Assembly (NCBI RefSeq): GCF_905115235.1
Contig: NC_051849.1
Coordinates: 163,670,091-163,734,090 of the forward strand
Source: Hermetia illucens
Taxonomy: Eukaryota > Arthropoda > Insecta > Diptera > Stratiomyidae
DNA length: 64,000 nt
Direction of reading: 5' to 3'
Positions 11,416 to 21,891 of the stretch are shown piece after piece. Position 1 is the stretch's first letter, and every line of letters begins with the position of its first letter. The notes under the pieces are model-generated. The model had not been told where the DNA came from, did no database searches, and saw nothing but the letters and a program-made list of their open reading frames with translations. The position numbers and the translations under genes are program-made.

Positions 11416-11811
11416 AAATTTTAAATGCCCCTGTGAATAAGGTAAAACTAAGCTAGGTCGTTTGATTCAATGAGCAGGTGTTAATATGCACCAACGTCTG
11501 CGACAGATCTGAAAGGCACAGCAAATTTGAAAAAAAAGTCACATATTTAAGGAGTATAAAGGCATCGTCAGTTGTCGTTTGCAGCAGTATAGATCCTACT
11601 TTCCCAACGATCTATGAGGACAATGCCGGAATAACAGCACTGGTATCTAGACGGAAAGTGTAAGTGCAAGGCGATAATATGGCGGGAACCTTGACGAAAT
11701 CTACGAACGAATCGGGGATAATTGATCTCAGGTTAGTGGCATATTTAACGGAGCTAAGAAAAGTAGGAGTTGGAAAAGTAGGGAGTTCGGGGGGTTGAAA
11801 CTGATCATTTT
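11416..11811. other. Unassigned sequence
   Basis: No gene or known repeat is recognised between the SINE-like piece and the dispersed repeat that follows. Confidence 0.4.
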
Positions 11812-12236
11812 TTTAATGGACCCATTGTCAGAAACTACCCAACCGAAAAATCTGAAAAAAAAAACAAACGGCTGCCATTATATGGTGCCTAGGCTCGGAA
11901 ATACCCTACATAATGATATCTGTTTAAGTAAAGTTAATACTAGTGCATTACTATAATTTTTAGTAATTGGCCCCTTAGGTTCATCCTAGACCTAATAGGC
12001 TACAGCATAGAGGATGATCCTACCAAATTTGGTGAAAATCGGACTATTACTAATAAAGTTATAATAGGTCAAAGCTGTCGCTTCTGAGCAAATTCAAGAC
12101 TTTGAATGTCAATATCACTTGAAAGTGCTACGTACTAATTGGACAAGTGCACACTCAGATCTCTTTATAAAAAAATACACAAAAGCTTTCATACCTGAAA
12201 CGTCTAGCTTCCGGTTTCTCGATTTACTCTTTGGTT
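11812..12236 (+). repeat. Dispersed noncoding repeat family (here 'DR1'), 3' half
   Basis: Shares ordered blocks with copies at 35222-35484, 50055-50345 and 63030-63860. The blocks are CCGAAAAATCTGAAAAAAA, GTGCCTAGGCTC, TTTGGTGAAAATCGGACTAT then TACTAATAAAGTTATAATA, TTTGAATGTCAATATCAC, and the end block ACACAAAAGCTTTCATACCT followed by GAAACGTCTAGCTTCCGG. No coding capacity and no tRNA head are seen. Confidence 0.75.
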
Positions 12237-12254
12237 AGTATTTAAATTTTGGTG

Positions 12255-12470
12255 GCAACACCAGGTACTTAGAGGTGCTAATTGACGAAAAGTTCAATTT
12301 CAAGTCATGTTTGGATTATGGTCGGAAAAAATCGCGTTATTCATGGGTCAAATTACTGAAAAAAGGCGTGGAAGTCAAGATACTTCCCCACGTTATGGAG
12401 GGAATTCAACGACGATATGATAAACTGTCGGTCGGTTTCTCCCTTTTATGTTAGCACGTTTATGGAACCA
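12255..12470 (+). mobile_element. R1/Jockey-like LINE scrap
   Basis: The plus-strand frame reads RYLEVLIDEKFNFKSCLDYG then VKLLKKGVEVKILPHVMEGI. This matches the thumb-region block YLGVxIDxxLNFxxHxxY typical of R1 and Jockey-type LINEs. Only about 200 bp remain, and sequence to 12759 shows nothing further. Confidence 0.55.
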
Positions 12471-12759
12471 CAGTATATCGCAATTTGGATTTAGCAACAT
12501 ATATCCACCTCCAACCAGCTAGATCAATGGATAGATGGAATGTTAGGAATAAATATCTATGATTTAATCCTAAACCTAAATTTCACTGGACGGAATTGAA
12601 AACAATATTGAAGACGTCTCATTACGGAAATTGTACTGAAATACCCATAGTCATATATGTACTGCAATTCATCCCTTTATGATCTTGGGAGAGTGCATTC
12701 AACTGCATGGTGCAGCCAGTAGTGGTACTCTCGCCCCTGCTTAATGGGTTCAAAATAGT

Positions 12760-14600
12760 ATCAGGCCAGTGAGCCCAGATGGCACATTGCAGACAAGTGT
12801 TGACGAAGTCTTGGCACTTTTGCGTCCGCCATATAGCAACGCGGAAAAAAATTTAGTGGAGAATACTGATCCTGCTGTTGAGATAACTTCATTTCCAGGC
12901 TTTGAACAGGGTAATGGAAGCGGATCTAGCGCTGTTAATGTCTCACGCGAAAACAAGTTCGATGCCATCCGCTTATAAAATGTTGATGGACGTCTACAAC
13001 ACATTCTCCGGCTATGACATGATGAACGTCACCAGCGTAATCACTCCGATTTCCACTTTGTAGTACAAATTCCGTTGAAATTTTGTCTCGATGTGGCACG
13101 ACGTTGTACTTCGCTCTGATGAAAACTATCAATTCGTCCGTAGCGCCCCTACCACTGAACTTTCCAGAGATGATCCCTATTCACGCTGCCAAAAGTCTTC
13201 CCGAAATTGATGGAAAGCAGGTGAAGCTTGGCTTTAACTGACTCACACTCCTCCATAATGATCCGAAGGTTGTTGATGTGGTTGATGCAGGTGGATCCTG
13301 AACGATGCCAGTTTTCTCTTTGATGATTAAACTTTCAACATGTTTCCTGATGTGGTTGTAATGAGGACTGGTTTGAACGACTAGAGAGCTTCCCCAATAC
13401 CATTAGAAATTTGGTGAGTTTGATAGTGCACACATAATATCTTTTGTTTATTTTTCAATTCTTTATATTTTGCGTTGAACTGTTCTACCGAACGCTTTAC
13501 AAAAGCAAAATCCTCGCAATTGCATTTCCATTTTCCTGCATAGCATTTCGCCTTAACGTGAACCAAACGCTAGGAATGCATTTATTAATATATAATAATA
13601 ATAATAATCGTTGGCGCAACAATCCATATTGGATCAGGGCCTTGAAGTGTGTTAGAGCACTTCATTCAAGACCGTAACGGTACACTGTAGGAGGCAATGT
13701 GGTCAGCATTGCGCTCGCCCGAGATTATTACCCTGATTTGACTCAGGTACTCATTCACAGCTGAGTCGACTGGTATCCGACGTCAAATCACGATGCAAAT
13801 TCTACTGCCACCAGTGAGATTTGAACCGCGAGCTTCCGTATGACAGCCTAGTGCTCTAACCACTGAGCTATCCGGACACACGGATTATCAGGTCTATGGT
13901 GGAAACAACAAAAAAGGTTAGTGATCATGTTTGAAATATTTGAAAATTTCTTTGTTACCATTAGGAATATTTAATTGAATGTTAGTGTTTCGGAAAGTTT
14001 AAAAATATCCCTGTATTTAGTACAAGTAGGGGAACCTTAATGATAGTCCCCTTCATCAACTCACCAGAAAAACACGCAGTTTCTCTGGATTTACGAAGAA
14101 TCAACTCAGAAGAGATAATAGTGGGTGCGCTGAATAGTTTCACAGGGAGACCACCAAAGCCGGGGGCTTTACACCGCTTGGACACGTTGATAGCAAACAT
14201 AATTTCGCTTATGTTTGAAGGAGTAATTTGCATACGCTCGCCATAACATCCGCAGGAAGTTCAACTTCAGGAGTAGTTATACAATTAAGAATCAGGTGAA
14301 ATGCTTATCTTAAATCCGCCCACCATTGCAGATGAGAAGCCGCCTTAAATGTTTTCACATTGCAATCGAAAAACTTACGACTATCTGCAAGTTCTTTCGT
14401 AATGTGGTATACACTTCGTTGCTATTTACGAACAGCCCAATGGTAGAATTCCTTTTGTAGTCGTGTACACTACGCTGTACTACCCGTGTCTTCACTTGGT
14501 AGACTAGCTCCAGCGCCTTACATTTACCCCCGTTCGCTGTCATCAATGCAGCATCAATGCACGTCCATTGGTTCGTCTCCACCTTTCCGAAGTCAGCCAG
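12760..14600 (-). mobile_element. RTE-like LINE, decayed, split by a SINE
   Basis: Two minus-strand pieces fit one element. At 13982-14233 an RT N-terminal block reads SEIMFAINVSKRCKAPGFGG, then LMKGTIIKVPL. At 12960-13390 later RT blocks appear in changing frames: INNLRIIMEECESVKAKLHL, INFGKTFGSVNRDHLWKV and IVFIRAKYNVVPHRDKISTE. The order and strand agree with a single RTE-like RT interrupted by the SINE at 13586-13880. The 5' limit is uncertain; 14250-14600 has only weak similarity. Whether the two pieces were once one element is an inference. Confidence 0.65.
13586..13880 (-). mobile_element. tRNA-derived SINE, long copy
   Basis: On the minus strand it starts at TGTCCGGATAGCTCAGTGG, with TTAGAGC completing the A box and GGTTCAAATCT as the B box. 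Those are correctly spaced RNA polymerase III promoter elements of a tRNA-like head. A tRNA-unrelated body of about 190 bp follows, and the end reads GGATTGTTGCGCCAACG with an ATT repeat tail. The copy at 2797-2962 has the same head and tail but lacks the middle. It sits inside an RTE-like LINE. Confidence 0.88.
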
Positions 14601-15559
14601 GTTTTATATATAACCATAACCTTAGCTGCGACAAGGATGAAGGGCTGATCAGTTCAAACTTGCACCATTTCCGCAATAAGCAAATTCTCCTACTGCTGGT
14701 CGATATCCGATTCACGAAACGGCTCGTACTTAATTTTCGAGGCGCGCACAAACTGTAGTGACACGTAAGAGAAAGTATGGAGCTATCGAAATATTGCCCC
14801 TCTCTTGATCAATGTTAGCATTATTTTTCTTATGCATCTTCACTCCTACTGCTGATCGCGATGTAGTTGATACAATGGTTAGCGGATTCCCAATTAACTA
14901 TGTTTCAAACCCTGTTCTGAAGAATTTGCGTCCGATTCCGAGACGATGAAGGTTCCAGAAATCTATAAACCTTTCAATGTTGTCGTTAGGATCACCAGGA
15001 TCCTTCCTTCCCGTCACACGATCGGGCAAAATGTTTTTAGAGCTCACTTTTCAAAATTTTACTGCGTACAGGTGCCCAATGAAAACGTGTTTGTTATATA
15101 TATCGCACGAAGAATGAATGAAGACCCTGTACAAAGCGGTTCGCAAGTCAAGTGAGTACGCCTTACGGTGTATGTCAGAAGCCCAACAGGCTTATTGAGT
15201 GCAAAGGCACAGTGAGGCGAAAAAAGAAGAGTGAAACTCTCCACAAGCCCTCTATCTCGCCGCGACTAGGGTCAAAAGTTGTAGTCTATAGTTTAGTCTC
15301 TACCTGAGCCGCTGTTAACGTTTCTGTAGTAAAAAAATCACAAATTCTTATCCTTTTTTGTTGCCTTTTGTAAAAAAAAGGAAACAATCTGAGTGCATTC
15401 TTAAAGCCCAGCTCTCATCGGAGTTAACCTACTCCTTGAGACGCCTAGCTGTTACAAAGCTATTCAAACGTTAGTGACTTTCCCCCTTCTCTCTCTGAAA
15501 TGGACTTAGGGAGGTCTATGGCGGAGTATATTAAACAAGCACTTAACTTTAGATTCCAA
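14601..15559. other. Unassigned sequence
   Basis: No gene, RNA or named repeat is recognised. The open frame at 14946-15155 lacks any family signature. Confidence 0.4.
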
Positions 15560-15987
15560 ATAGAAGTTGAAAAATAATAAAGTATGTGTAATAAGATTCA
15601 TCGTCATTATGAACGGCCCAACAACCGGCATGTGATTTACGTTTGCCTTAGTAAGACATTTCAGTAATACCAATTTTGTTCCGAGGTCCACTAATTCAAT
15701 ATCTCTAAAAGCTGCCTGGCGTGCTGGCCTACGCATTCACTCCATCTGAAGAAGGCTCTGCCACTTCTTCGTTTTCTACCGCAGATAGACTCTTATAAAC
15801 TTTCTCACCTGGATCATCCTCACTCACACGGTTACGGTGACCCGTGCACCGCAACCTATTGAGCCGCAACACCAACTAGGCGGTCATAATATTGTTCATA
15901 AATTGCATCGTTGTAGCGGCTACGAAATGTTCTCGAACACGTCGAAAGTTTACAATTTTTCTAAGAAGAACCCAGTTTTCCGAGGAA
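15560..15987 (-). mobile_element. RTE-B LINE 3' end
   Basis: Minus-strand translation gives LRLNRLRCTGHRNRVSEDDP and, further on, RQAAFRDIELVDLG. These match the post-RT C-terminus seen at 40359-40727 (RLNRLRWAGHLIRMDEDDPA) and 54196-54300. Nucleotides near the end (GGTTGTTGGGCCGTTCATAA) match the 54-kb copy. It abuts a mariner element. The RTE-B part at 17431-18360, on the far side of the mariner, is in the same orientation. Confidence 0.75.
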
Positions 15988-17430
15988 TAGGCGGTTGTCT
16001 CAAAAGTACCCGGCCTAACAGAGAAAACACAAAACTTTTGAGAAAGAAATTATTTATTTTTCAACGTCATATACTTTTAGCTTTATGCACTTTCCCCAGC
16101 GATGTTCATAAAGTTCGATGCCCTTTTTATAATACGAACTGCATTGCTCCTCAAAATAGCCATTAACCGGCAGCACTTCTTCATCGTTTGACCACTGATC
16201 TAAAATAATCCGAAGGGGCCAAATCGGGTGAATTTTGTGCATGAGAAAGCAATTCAATCATCAACTCATTCATTTTGACTACTGCAATAACGGATTCGTC
16301 AGCTGGTGCTTTGTCCCGGTGAAACCGGACTTTCTTTTTAAAGTTCGAGAAAACGCGGGAACCATTTTGCCAAAAAAACTATACGCAGGAGATTCAACAC
16401 CCAGTACATTCTTTGAAATTGTATGGAAACGAAAAAGTCTTGGAAGTTCGTCCTCGATGGAAGTTGCGCCACCATAAGGGCTGGTTTCAGTATCGTGTAT
16501 GTGATACAGGGCATTGGTATTCGCCCAAATGGTTGCGAACACCTGGCTACGAGTTGTTCCGAGCACGTGGCTGAATTTTTTATAACAACGGGCATTGTAA
16601 TGCTGATTATGGCTTGCCACATCCCAACGGAACCAAAAATTAATGGTAATGGATCTTGATGGATCACGCTTCAAAATTCCCTTGTGGTAAGTTTGGTGGA
16701 AGCAAACAACCGCAATATTCTCGGCAAAGGATCCCTTTGCTCTCCTAAAAAGTGGAGAAGAAATAAATAGATGCATCCAAGATTAATCTTTGGAATGCTT
16801 CCGTTTCCTGCTGGGATGGGATGAAGGAAGATTCACAAAAAAACCATCTAGGCGACATCGATACACCAATACCACTTACCAGCCTCGTCCCTACCCGAAA
16901 GCTGCACGATGAGATTCCGTACCCCTTTGCCGTTGAAGTTGCTCTTCCTGTCTATAGTCTCCTTGCATCATGCACACAACTTTTTCTTGTCCAAATTTTC
17001 AGATAATATGCGATGTATCGCATTTTTTGAAATGTCTACTATGTCAACTAACTCGTGCACTTTCAGTCGACGATCATCCGGTACCGCTTCGTGGATTTTC
17101 TTCGCCATTTCTGTAATCATCACATTAGTTGATCGGCAATTGCGGTCCTTATCTTGGGGGCTCGTACGGTCTACTCTAAATTCTGCTAACCAATGTTTTA
17201 TGTTTTATGTTTTCAAATAAGAGAATTGTGTCACACAACGATGACCAATTTTCTTCATTTCACAAATTGACTGATGACATGCATTATTGTTGGTTGTCAA
17301 AAAAACACTAAACAACGTGGCGTCTTAAAACTTGGAACATATGTATGGATATTATGTCCTTTTTGATATAGTGACATTTTTCTAACAACTACTGTCATCT
17401 CTATGTCGAGCCAGGTACTTTTGGGGTAGC
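15988..17430 (-). mobile_element. mariner DNA transposon, decayed
   Basis: Minus-strand frames encode a mariner transposase in pieces. A helix-turn-helix block lies near 17010-17140 (RRLKVHELVDIVDISKNAIH, then RILSENL). The second catalytic region is near 16270-16330 (KKVRFHRDKAPADESVIAVV), the third catalytic Asp is in QNSPDLAPSDYF near 16215, and the usual C-terminus is YYKKGIELYEHRWGKCIKL near 16080. Candidate terminal inverted repeats share CAAAAGTACC(C/T)GGC, near 16001-16015 on the left and 17409-17423 on the right. A TA lies at 15988-15989. The middle, 16330-16800, is poorly readable and the frame is broken several times. Confidence 0.82.
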
Positions 17431-18360
17431 ATTGGGACGCATTGATAGGCCATCCCCTTGTCTTAGACCGTTGTTGATGTTGAATGGCCACAAAAGATAT
17501 GTTGCTGCGTTTGTATGACCTCGCACATTGAGGAGGATCAGCCTAGTCAGTCTTACGGAAGTCTCTCATGGCCATATACAATTTTACCCTGGCACTGCGT
17601 GATATCTCGTCTGGCATTGATTCGCAGTCCTATACCTTGAACCTCTGTTGATAATGATCGCCGCAATATTTAATTTCGGCTATAATTCCATCGGCTCCTG
17701 GCGACTTATGGTTTTTAAACCGATGAATTGCACTGACTGTTTCTTCCATGCTTGGCGGTGGCAGCATTTGTCCGTCATCTTCAGGCGGGACCACCAACTC
17801 GTCGATATTTTGGTTGTTGACTATTTCATCAAAGTACTCAACCCATCGCTCCAATATGACCATACGATCGGAAACAAAATTTCCCTCTTTGGTTGGGCAA
17901 GATGATGACTTGTTAGTAAAGCTTCTGCGTCTGCTTCGGTTGCTCCCTGTTCTTTTCGAATTTACAGACTTGTTGGTTCTCCGAGAGTTCCATCTTTTTT
18001 CTCTGAAGTTGGAGAAGCGACTTCAGAGAAAAAAGATGGAAGTCTCGGAAAACCACTCAACGACGAGTCCATGATAGGTATCAGCGCGTGTCGGCGTTCT
18101 TTGGGAGGTATGGAGCCCTTTCCCGTTCTGTTCCTAGCTTACAATCATCGTTGAACCAGCCGTTCCAAAATTGTTGCTGCTTAGCTCAAGTGTGCTTGTA
18201 GCCGTATCAATGATAACGATCTTCAGGTGAATGTGAAGATCATTTGTTGATGCTTTATCTCCAGTACCTCTGTTAGCTGCGGTTCTTACCTTATCCATCC
18301 CCGTTATAATTGTTCGGAGGCCTCTGTTTTGGTTGGCTCCCGTTTTCGCTCTCACCTAAT
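17431..18360 (-). mobile_element. RTE-like (RTE-B type) LINE, linker and RT N-terminus
   Basis: A minus-strand frame at 17630-17863 reads ILERWVEYFDEIVNNQN, then PPEDDGQMLPPPSMEETVSA and HRFKNHKSPGADGI. That is the classic linker and first RT block of RTE-type LINEs. Upstream, WNGWFNDDCK near 18110-18160 is the segment after the endonuclease. RT continues weakly to the mariner end. It may be the 5' part of the element whose 3' end lies at 15560-15987. Confidence 0.75.
17975..18054. repeat. 35-bp inverted duplication (hairpin) inside an RTE-like LINE
   Basis: Left arm 17975-18009 and right arm 18020-18054 are reverse complements at 33 of 35 positions, with the inner 20 bp perfect. They enclose a 10-bp loop. 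It lies in LINE sequence, so it is probably a local template-switch product and not a regulatory hairpin. Confidence 0.85.
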
Positions 18361-18394
18361 AATATTGGTCTCATTCGAGGTAACACATTTATGT

Positions 18395-18615
18395 AAAGAA
18401 AACCTGATTAAAATCGGTTTACTATCCGCCTGTCTGTCTGTCAAATGCAGTTTCTTTAAAATCAATTGCATCTATCGACAAGGAATTCGGTGAGAAGGTT
18501 ATGAACACAAAAGCAGTGAATATCATCGTTCTAGGTTGAGTTAAAGTAGGAGATAGAATTTTTTTTTCACCAAATGTAGGCAATCAAACTTCCGGAGTCG
18601 CTTAGTATTTGGGGG
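18395..18615 (+). repeat. DR1 repeat, 5' end fragment
   Basis: Begins AAAACCTGATTAAAATCGG and continues TTTACTATCCGCCTGTCTGTCTGTC, then has a CACCAAATGTA block. The same order is seen on the minus strand in the fullest copy at 63030-63860. Confidence 0.6.
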
Positions 18616-19335
18616 TGGAAGGTTCGAATTTATCCAGGAAGTTTTATTTTTAGTAAAGATTTAATTGTTAACACAACAATATACTGACCGTAATATCGAT
18701 GTTTAGTTGCTTTCAGGAACATTGGCCTTCATTAGGTAGATTAGTTAGAAGTTGCATTAACAGAGCAATTTTCAAAAGCTTTTGATAAGGAACCTAGGCT
18801 ACCGGCCGTAACTTTAGACATACATATTTGGAGCACTATTCTCCATTTAAGATTTTATTTCATCCACGTATAGAGGCTAATTCGCGGCGTCTCCTGCAAA
18901 AAATAAATTCTCGTGTTTATTCCAAGGAAGCCTAATTTTAAAAGAATAACGAATGAGTGAATCAAAACTATCATGAAAGAATTAAATAAAAGGGTTCACA
19001 CCTAGCAAGTGGTAATTATTCCATTGTATTCGCATAAGTACATAATTCGCCACTTGATATAGCTGTCCAGGTAACTATTATTATTAATTACCATGAATTA
19101 CAAATACGCTATCGAGTAGGTTGCTTTGTTCTATCGTTAAAAAATTTACAATTCAATTACTGAGTTTTTTTGTTCTTTCAATCAATGATCCTCATTTGGT
19201 GCATAAATGTCTGCCTACATACCAGAAAATGGAACCTGGTGATTTAATTAGCGCGAAGACTGCATTCTTTTGCTTTATTGCTTTATTTAATGGATGAGTA
19301 TTGATTGATGTAGCTCGTAGCAACATAAACCTATG
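18616..19335. other. Upstream region of the 19.5-kb cuticle gene
   Basis: AT-rich intergenic DNA with no open frame of note. It probably contains promoter-proximal elements of the plus-strand cuticle gene. Confidence 0.4.
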
Positions 19336-19345
19336 TATATAAAAG
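19336..19345 (+). promoter_or_regulatory. TATA box of the 19.5-kb cuticle gene
   Basis: TATATAAAAG, 68 bp upstream of the start codon. Spacing and sequence match the other cuticle genes here. Confidence 0.75.
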
Positions 19346-19412
19346 GAGCACGATTGGAAAATGATGTTAGAAGTAAACAGTTTAGATAGAGCCTCAGTAT
19401 CCAACAGCGAAG

Positions 19413-19784
19413 ATGAAGGTATGAAGATGCTATCTACTTTTTGTTTGGGTAGAACCTTCGAGGGCCGCGAAACTGCTTTATTTAAATAACAATTTTTTTC
19501 GAAGTGTTATATAAATACATTCCCAATTCTTACAGCTTATCATTGTTACTGTTCTTGCACTCCTGGTAATGCATTCGGAATCGTTGGTACTCCCAATTGT
19601 ACCGTCACTTTCTTATACTGCAGTGAGTGGTCCCACGGTTGTTGCTGCTCCTCCCATAACCATTGTTGCTGCCCAAGGAACGTATGTAGCTCAAACACGT
19701 GGAGCTGTACATGTCGCCCCGTTAGAAGGTCATGTTAATTCGGCAGCCTCAGTAAATTTGGAGCCAGCTCCAGGAACCAAGTAA
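19413..19784 (+). CDS. Acp1-like cuticle protein, short form (84 aa)
   Basis: Coding exons are 19413-19418 (ATG AAG) and 19536-19784; the 117-bp intron at 19419-19535 has GT-AG ends and lies in phase 0. The product has a signal peptide (MKLIIVTVLALLVMHSES), then SLSYTAVSGPTVVAAPP as in Drosophila Adult cuticle protein 1, and a C-terminal module over residues 49-83 (TYVAQTRGAVHVAPLEGH, then NSAASVNLEPAPGT). It ends GTK where the others end GTL or GTVY. At 84 residues it is the shortest member with a full module, because the low-complexity middle is almost absent. It has a TATA box and a polyadenylation signal. It is likely a secreted structural protein of the cuticle; the role is inferred from the family. 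Confidence 0.9.
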
Positions 19785-19831
19785 GATATGGGGATTTTCG
19801 TGTTAATTACATCGAGAATGTTCTTATTTGA

Positions 19832-19837
19832 AATAAA
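19832..19837 (+). terminator. Polyadenylation signal of the 19.5-kb cuticle gene
   Basis: AATAAA 48 bp after the stop codon. Confidence 0.65.
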
Positions 19838-21594
19838 ATGAATATTGCAATCATTTTATGGCTTTCAACTTACTTCCACGATAAAGCTTCTCAATTCATC
19901 ACTCAGCTCCCACGGGGCGTAGGGCAAGCTTATTTGCTTACACACTTAGTATGTTCCAAAAGAATTGGTAACAAAATCATAGTCGGTCTTAAAATTTCAT
20001 TAATATCCTTTATAGCGTAGAGGAAATATTGACTTGCTTCTAACCTTATTTTCCACAGGTAGGTTTCTCAGCATCAACATCGCATTGCGGTCGTTTCCAG
20101 CCAATGTTTTCTTTGCGCTGGCAAATAAAAGCCGTATATAGAAAATTAACTCCGTTGCTATTTGACCGTGTCAAACCGTCGCCAATACTTCCCCTGTCAT
20201 TAAGGTTCTCTAGTCTGGCATAATTTTGAACCGAAGGTAACGCCGTGTGCAGCCAAGATATCCGTAGACGTGTTGAATAGAAGATGATAGTGGAATTGCA
20301 AACCTTAAAAAGTGGTTGACAGCTCTATTGCGCTATATGGCATGCTGTTGAGTCCAATATGTCAGGATGGTCGGCGAGTGAGCAGTCCTAGAGATATGTG
20401 GAGCAGTGCGGGAAAAGAAGAAAGCCTAGAGGGGAGCTGAAATGTGTAACGATTCAGCCTTACTTACTGGTCAATGAAATTAACGGAACTAAGATAGCAG
20501 TGGACACAAAATTGGCAATATTAACATCAATAATCGAGATAGCTCTACCGCCGGACAAGGATAACACAGGATAACAAAAGCGAAACAATATTTACGTTTA
20601 ACAACGAAATACCCTCAGGTGAAAGCGGTAAATTTTATAAGTAGTACGGATAGAATGGTAAAATAGCTTTATTTGGACTTGGTATTTGCTTCAAAACGAC
20701 AGACCGCCTTTGATCTGGTTCTCTAAAATTGATCGTTTTCTTCATCCATAAATAGAAGCTATGTTTTTACATCGCTTCAAATCACTCCACTTCTGCTACA
20801 AAGTTTCAGAATATTTCACCAACTCTTTATGTTCGACCCTTTCCATTCATGAGAAGCGAATATAGACGTTTCCACTTTTTGAGGTGAGATGGAGAGCAGC
20901 TAAGATAGTATGCATCAAGTCATTTGAAACTCCTGTGCAAATATCGAAATGGGGGTCAAGTAAGGACTGGTCTTAGGGAAGACATGAAAAGACACCAAGC
21001 TTAAACTACAAAAGCTTTTCTCCTCAATTATCGGGAGACTTACTCTGGAATTTTTTTTCCTTCATAGGCAACTGCTCTTCTTATTCTTCGTCTCCCCACG
21101 GCTGGGTGTCCTTAATTCAACACCTATATCTTCGATAAACTTTGACAGCCGATACTCTCCCTAACCCCTTTTTGTTGAAGACCGATCACCTCTGGAAAGA
21201 GGCCCGCACCATCTCTACACACGAAAGCGGCAATCAGTTCAAGTTCAGGGCCGAATCTCTAGAATCTCGATATGAAGGACACCTTATTTGCATGAATTTC
21301 TTTCAGACATTCCACTCTCCAAATCACTCGATACGTCTAATTTGCCTAATGATGTCCACATTCTTCCTAGAGACAAGATACTCTATTCTAATCATCACAA
21401 GAGAACCCTTTTCGATGTCACATGAATGTATGCATTGCAGGTTTTGCTTCCAATAGCAGCGGTTTTCGTTCTTATGTTTTTAGGAAAATAGCTGGTTTTT
21501 AGGTGATTGAACGATCATCAGGGTTTTCGAGATTGATAGCCGCGTCCATATCCTCCACTAGCTTTAAGAGCTAGTTTTGATGGCGAAACTTTAC
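19838..21594. other. Unassigned intergenic sequence
   Basis: No gene or named repeat is recognised. Open frames such as 21142-21456 have no family signature. Confidence 0.4.
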
Positions 21595-21700
21595 AATTGC
21601 TCTAAAATAGCAAAGCTCATATTAGGTAACAAAATTGTCGAGGGTAATGCTTTTTACGTGAAACTTCCTTTGACCTTTTAAATCACATGACATTTCTGCC
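21595..21700 (+). mobile_element. Possible CR1/Jockey-like LINE scrap
   Basis: ACAAAATTGTCGAG followed by CTTCCTTTGACC resembles the stretch at about 10876-10915 within the CR1/Jockey-like fragment. Similarity is short, and the following 200 bp to 21890 is unassigned. Confidence 0.35.
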
Positions 21701-21891
21701 CCCATTCGCGTTACTTAACATTATCTCTCACTCATTTTATGTACAGCCTTCTTCCTTATTTTGATGCTGGTATATTCTATTCCAGCGTACCATAACGACC
21801 ATCACTGACCTTCCTTCTCTCCTCACTTACCCTTACTTGCTACCCTAAACTTTTTCTCCAGGCAGTTTTCCGAATGGATTTTCAACAGTGG

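Noticed and set aside
13608-13880. A functional tRNA gene
   Set aside because: The tRNA-like head lacks a complete cloverleaf and is joined to a tRNA-unrelated body and ATT tail, so it is a SINE.
16423-17220. Plus-strand open frames over the mariner (16423-16659, 16821-17006, 16909-17220)
   Set aside because: They are antisense shadows of the minus-strand transposase.
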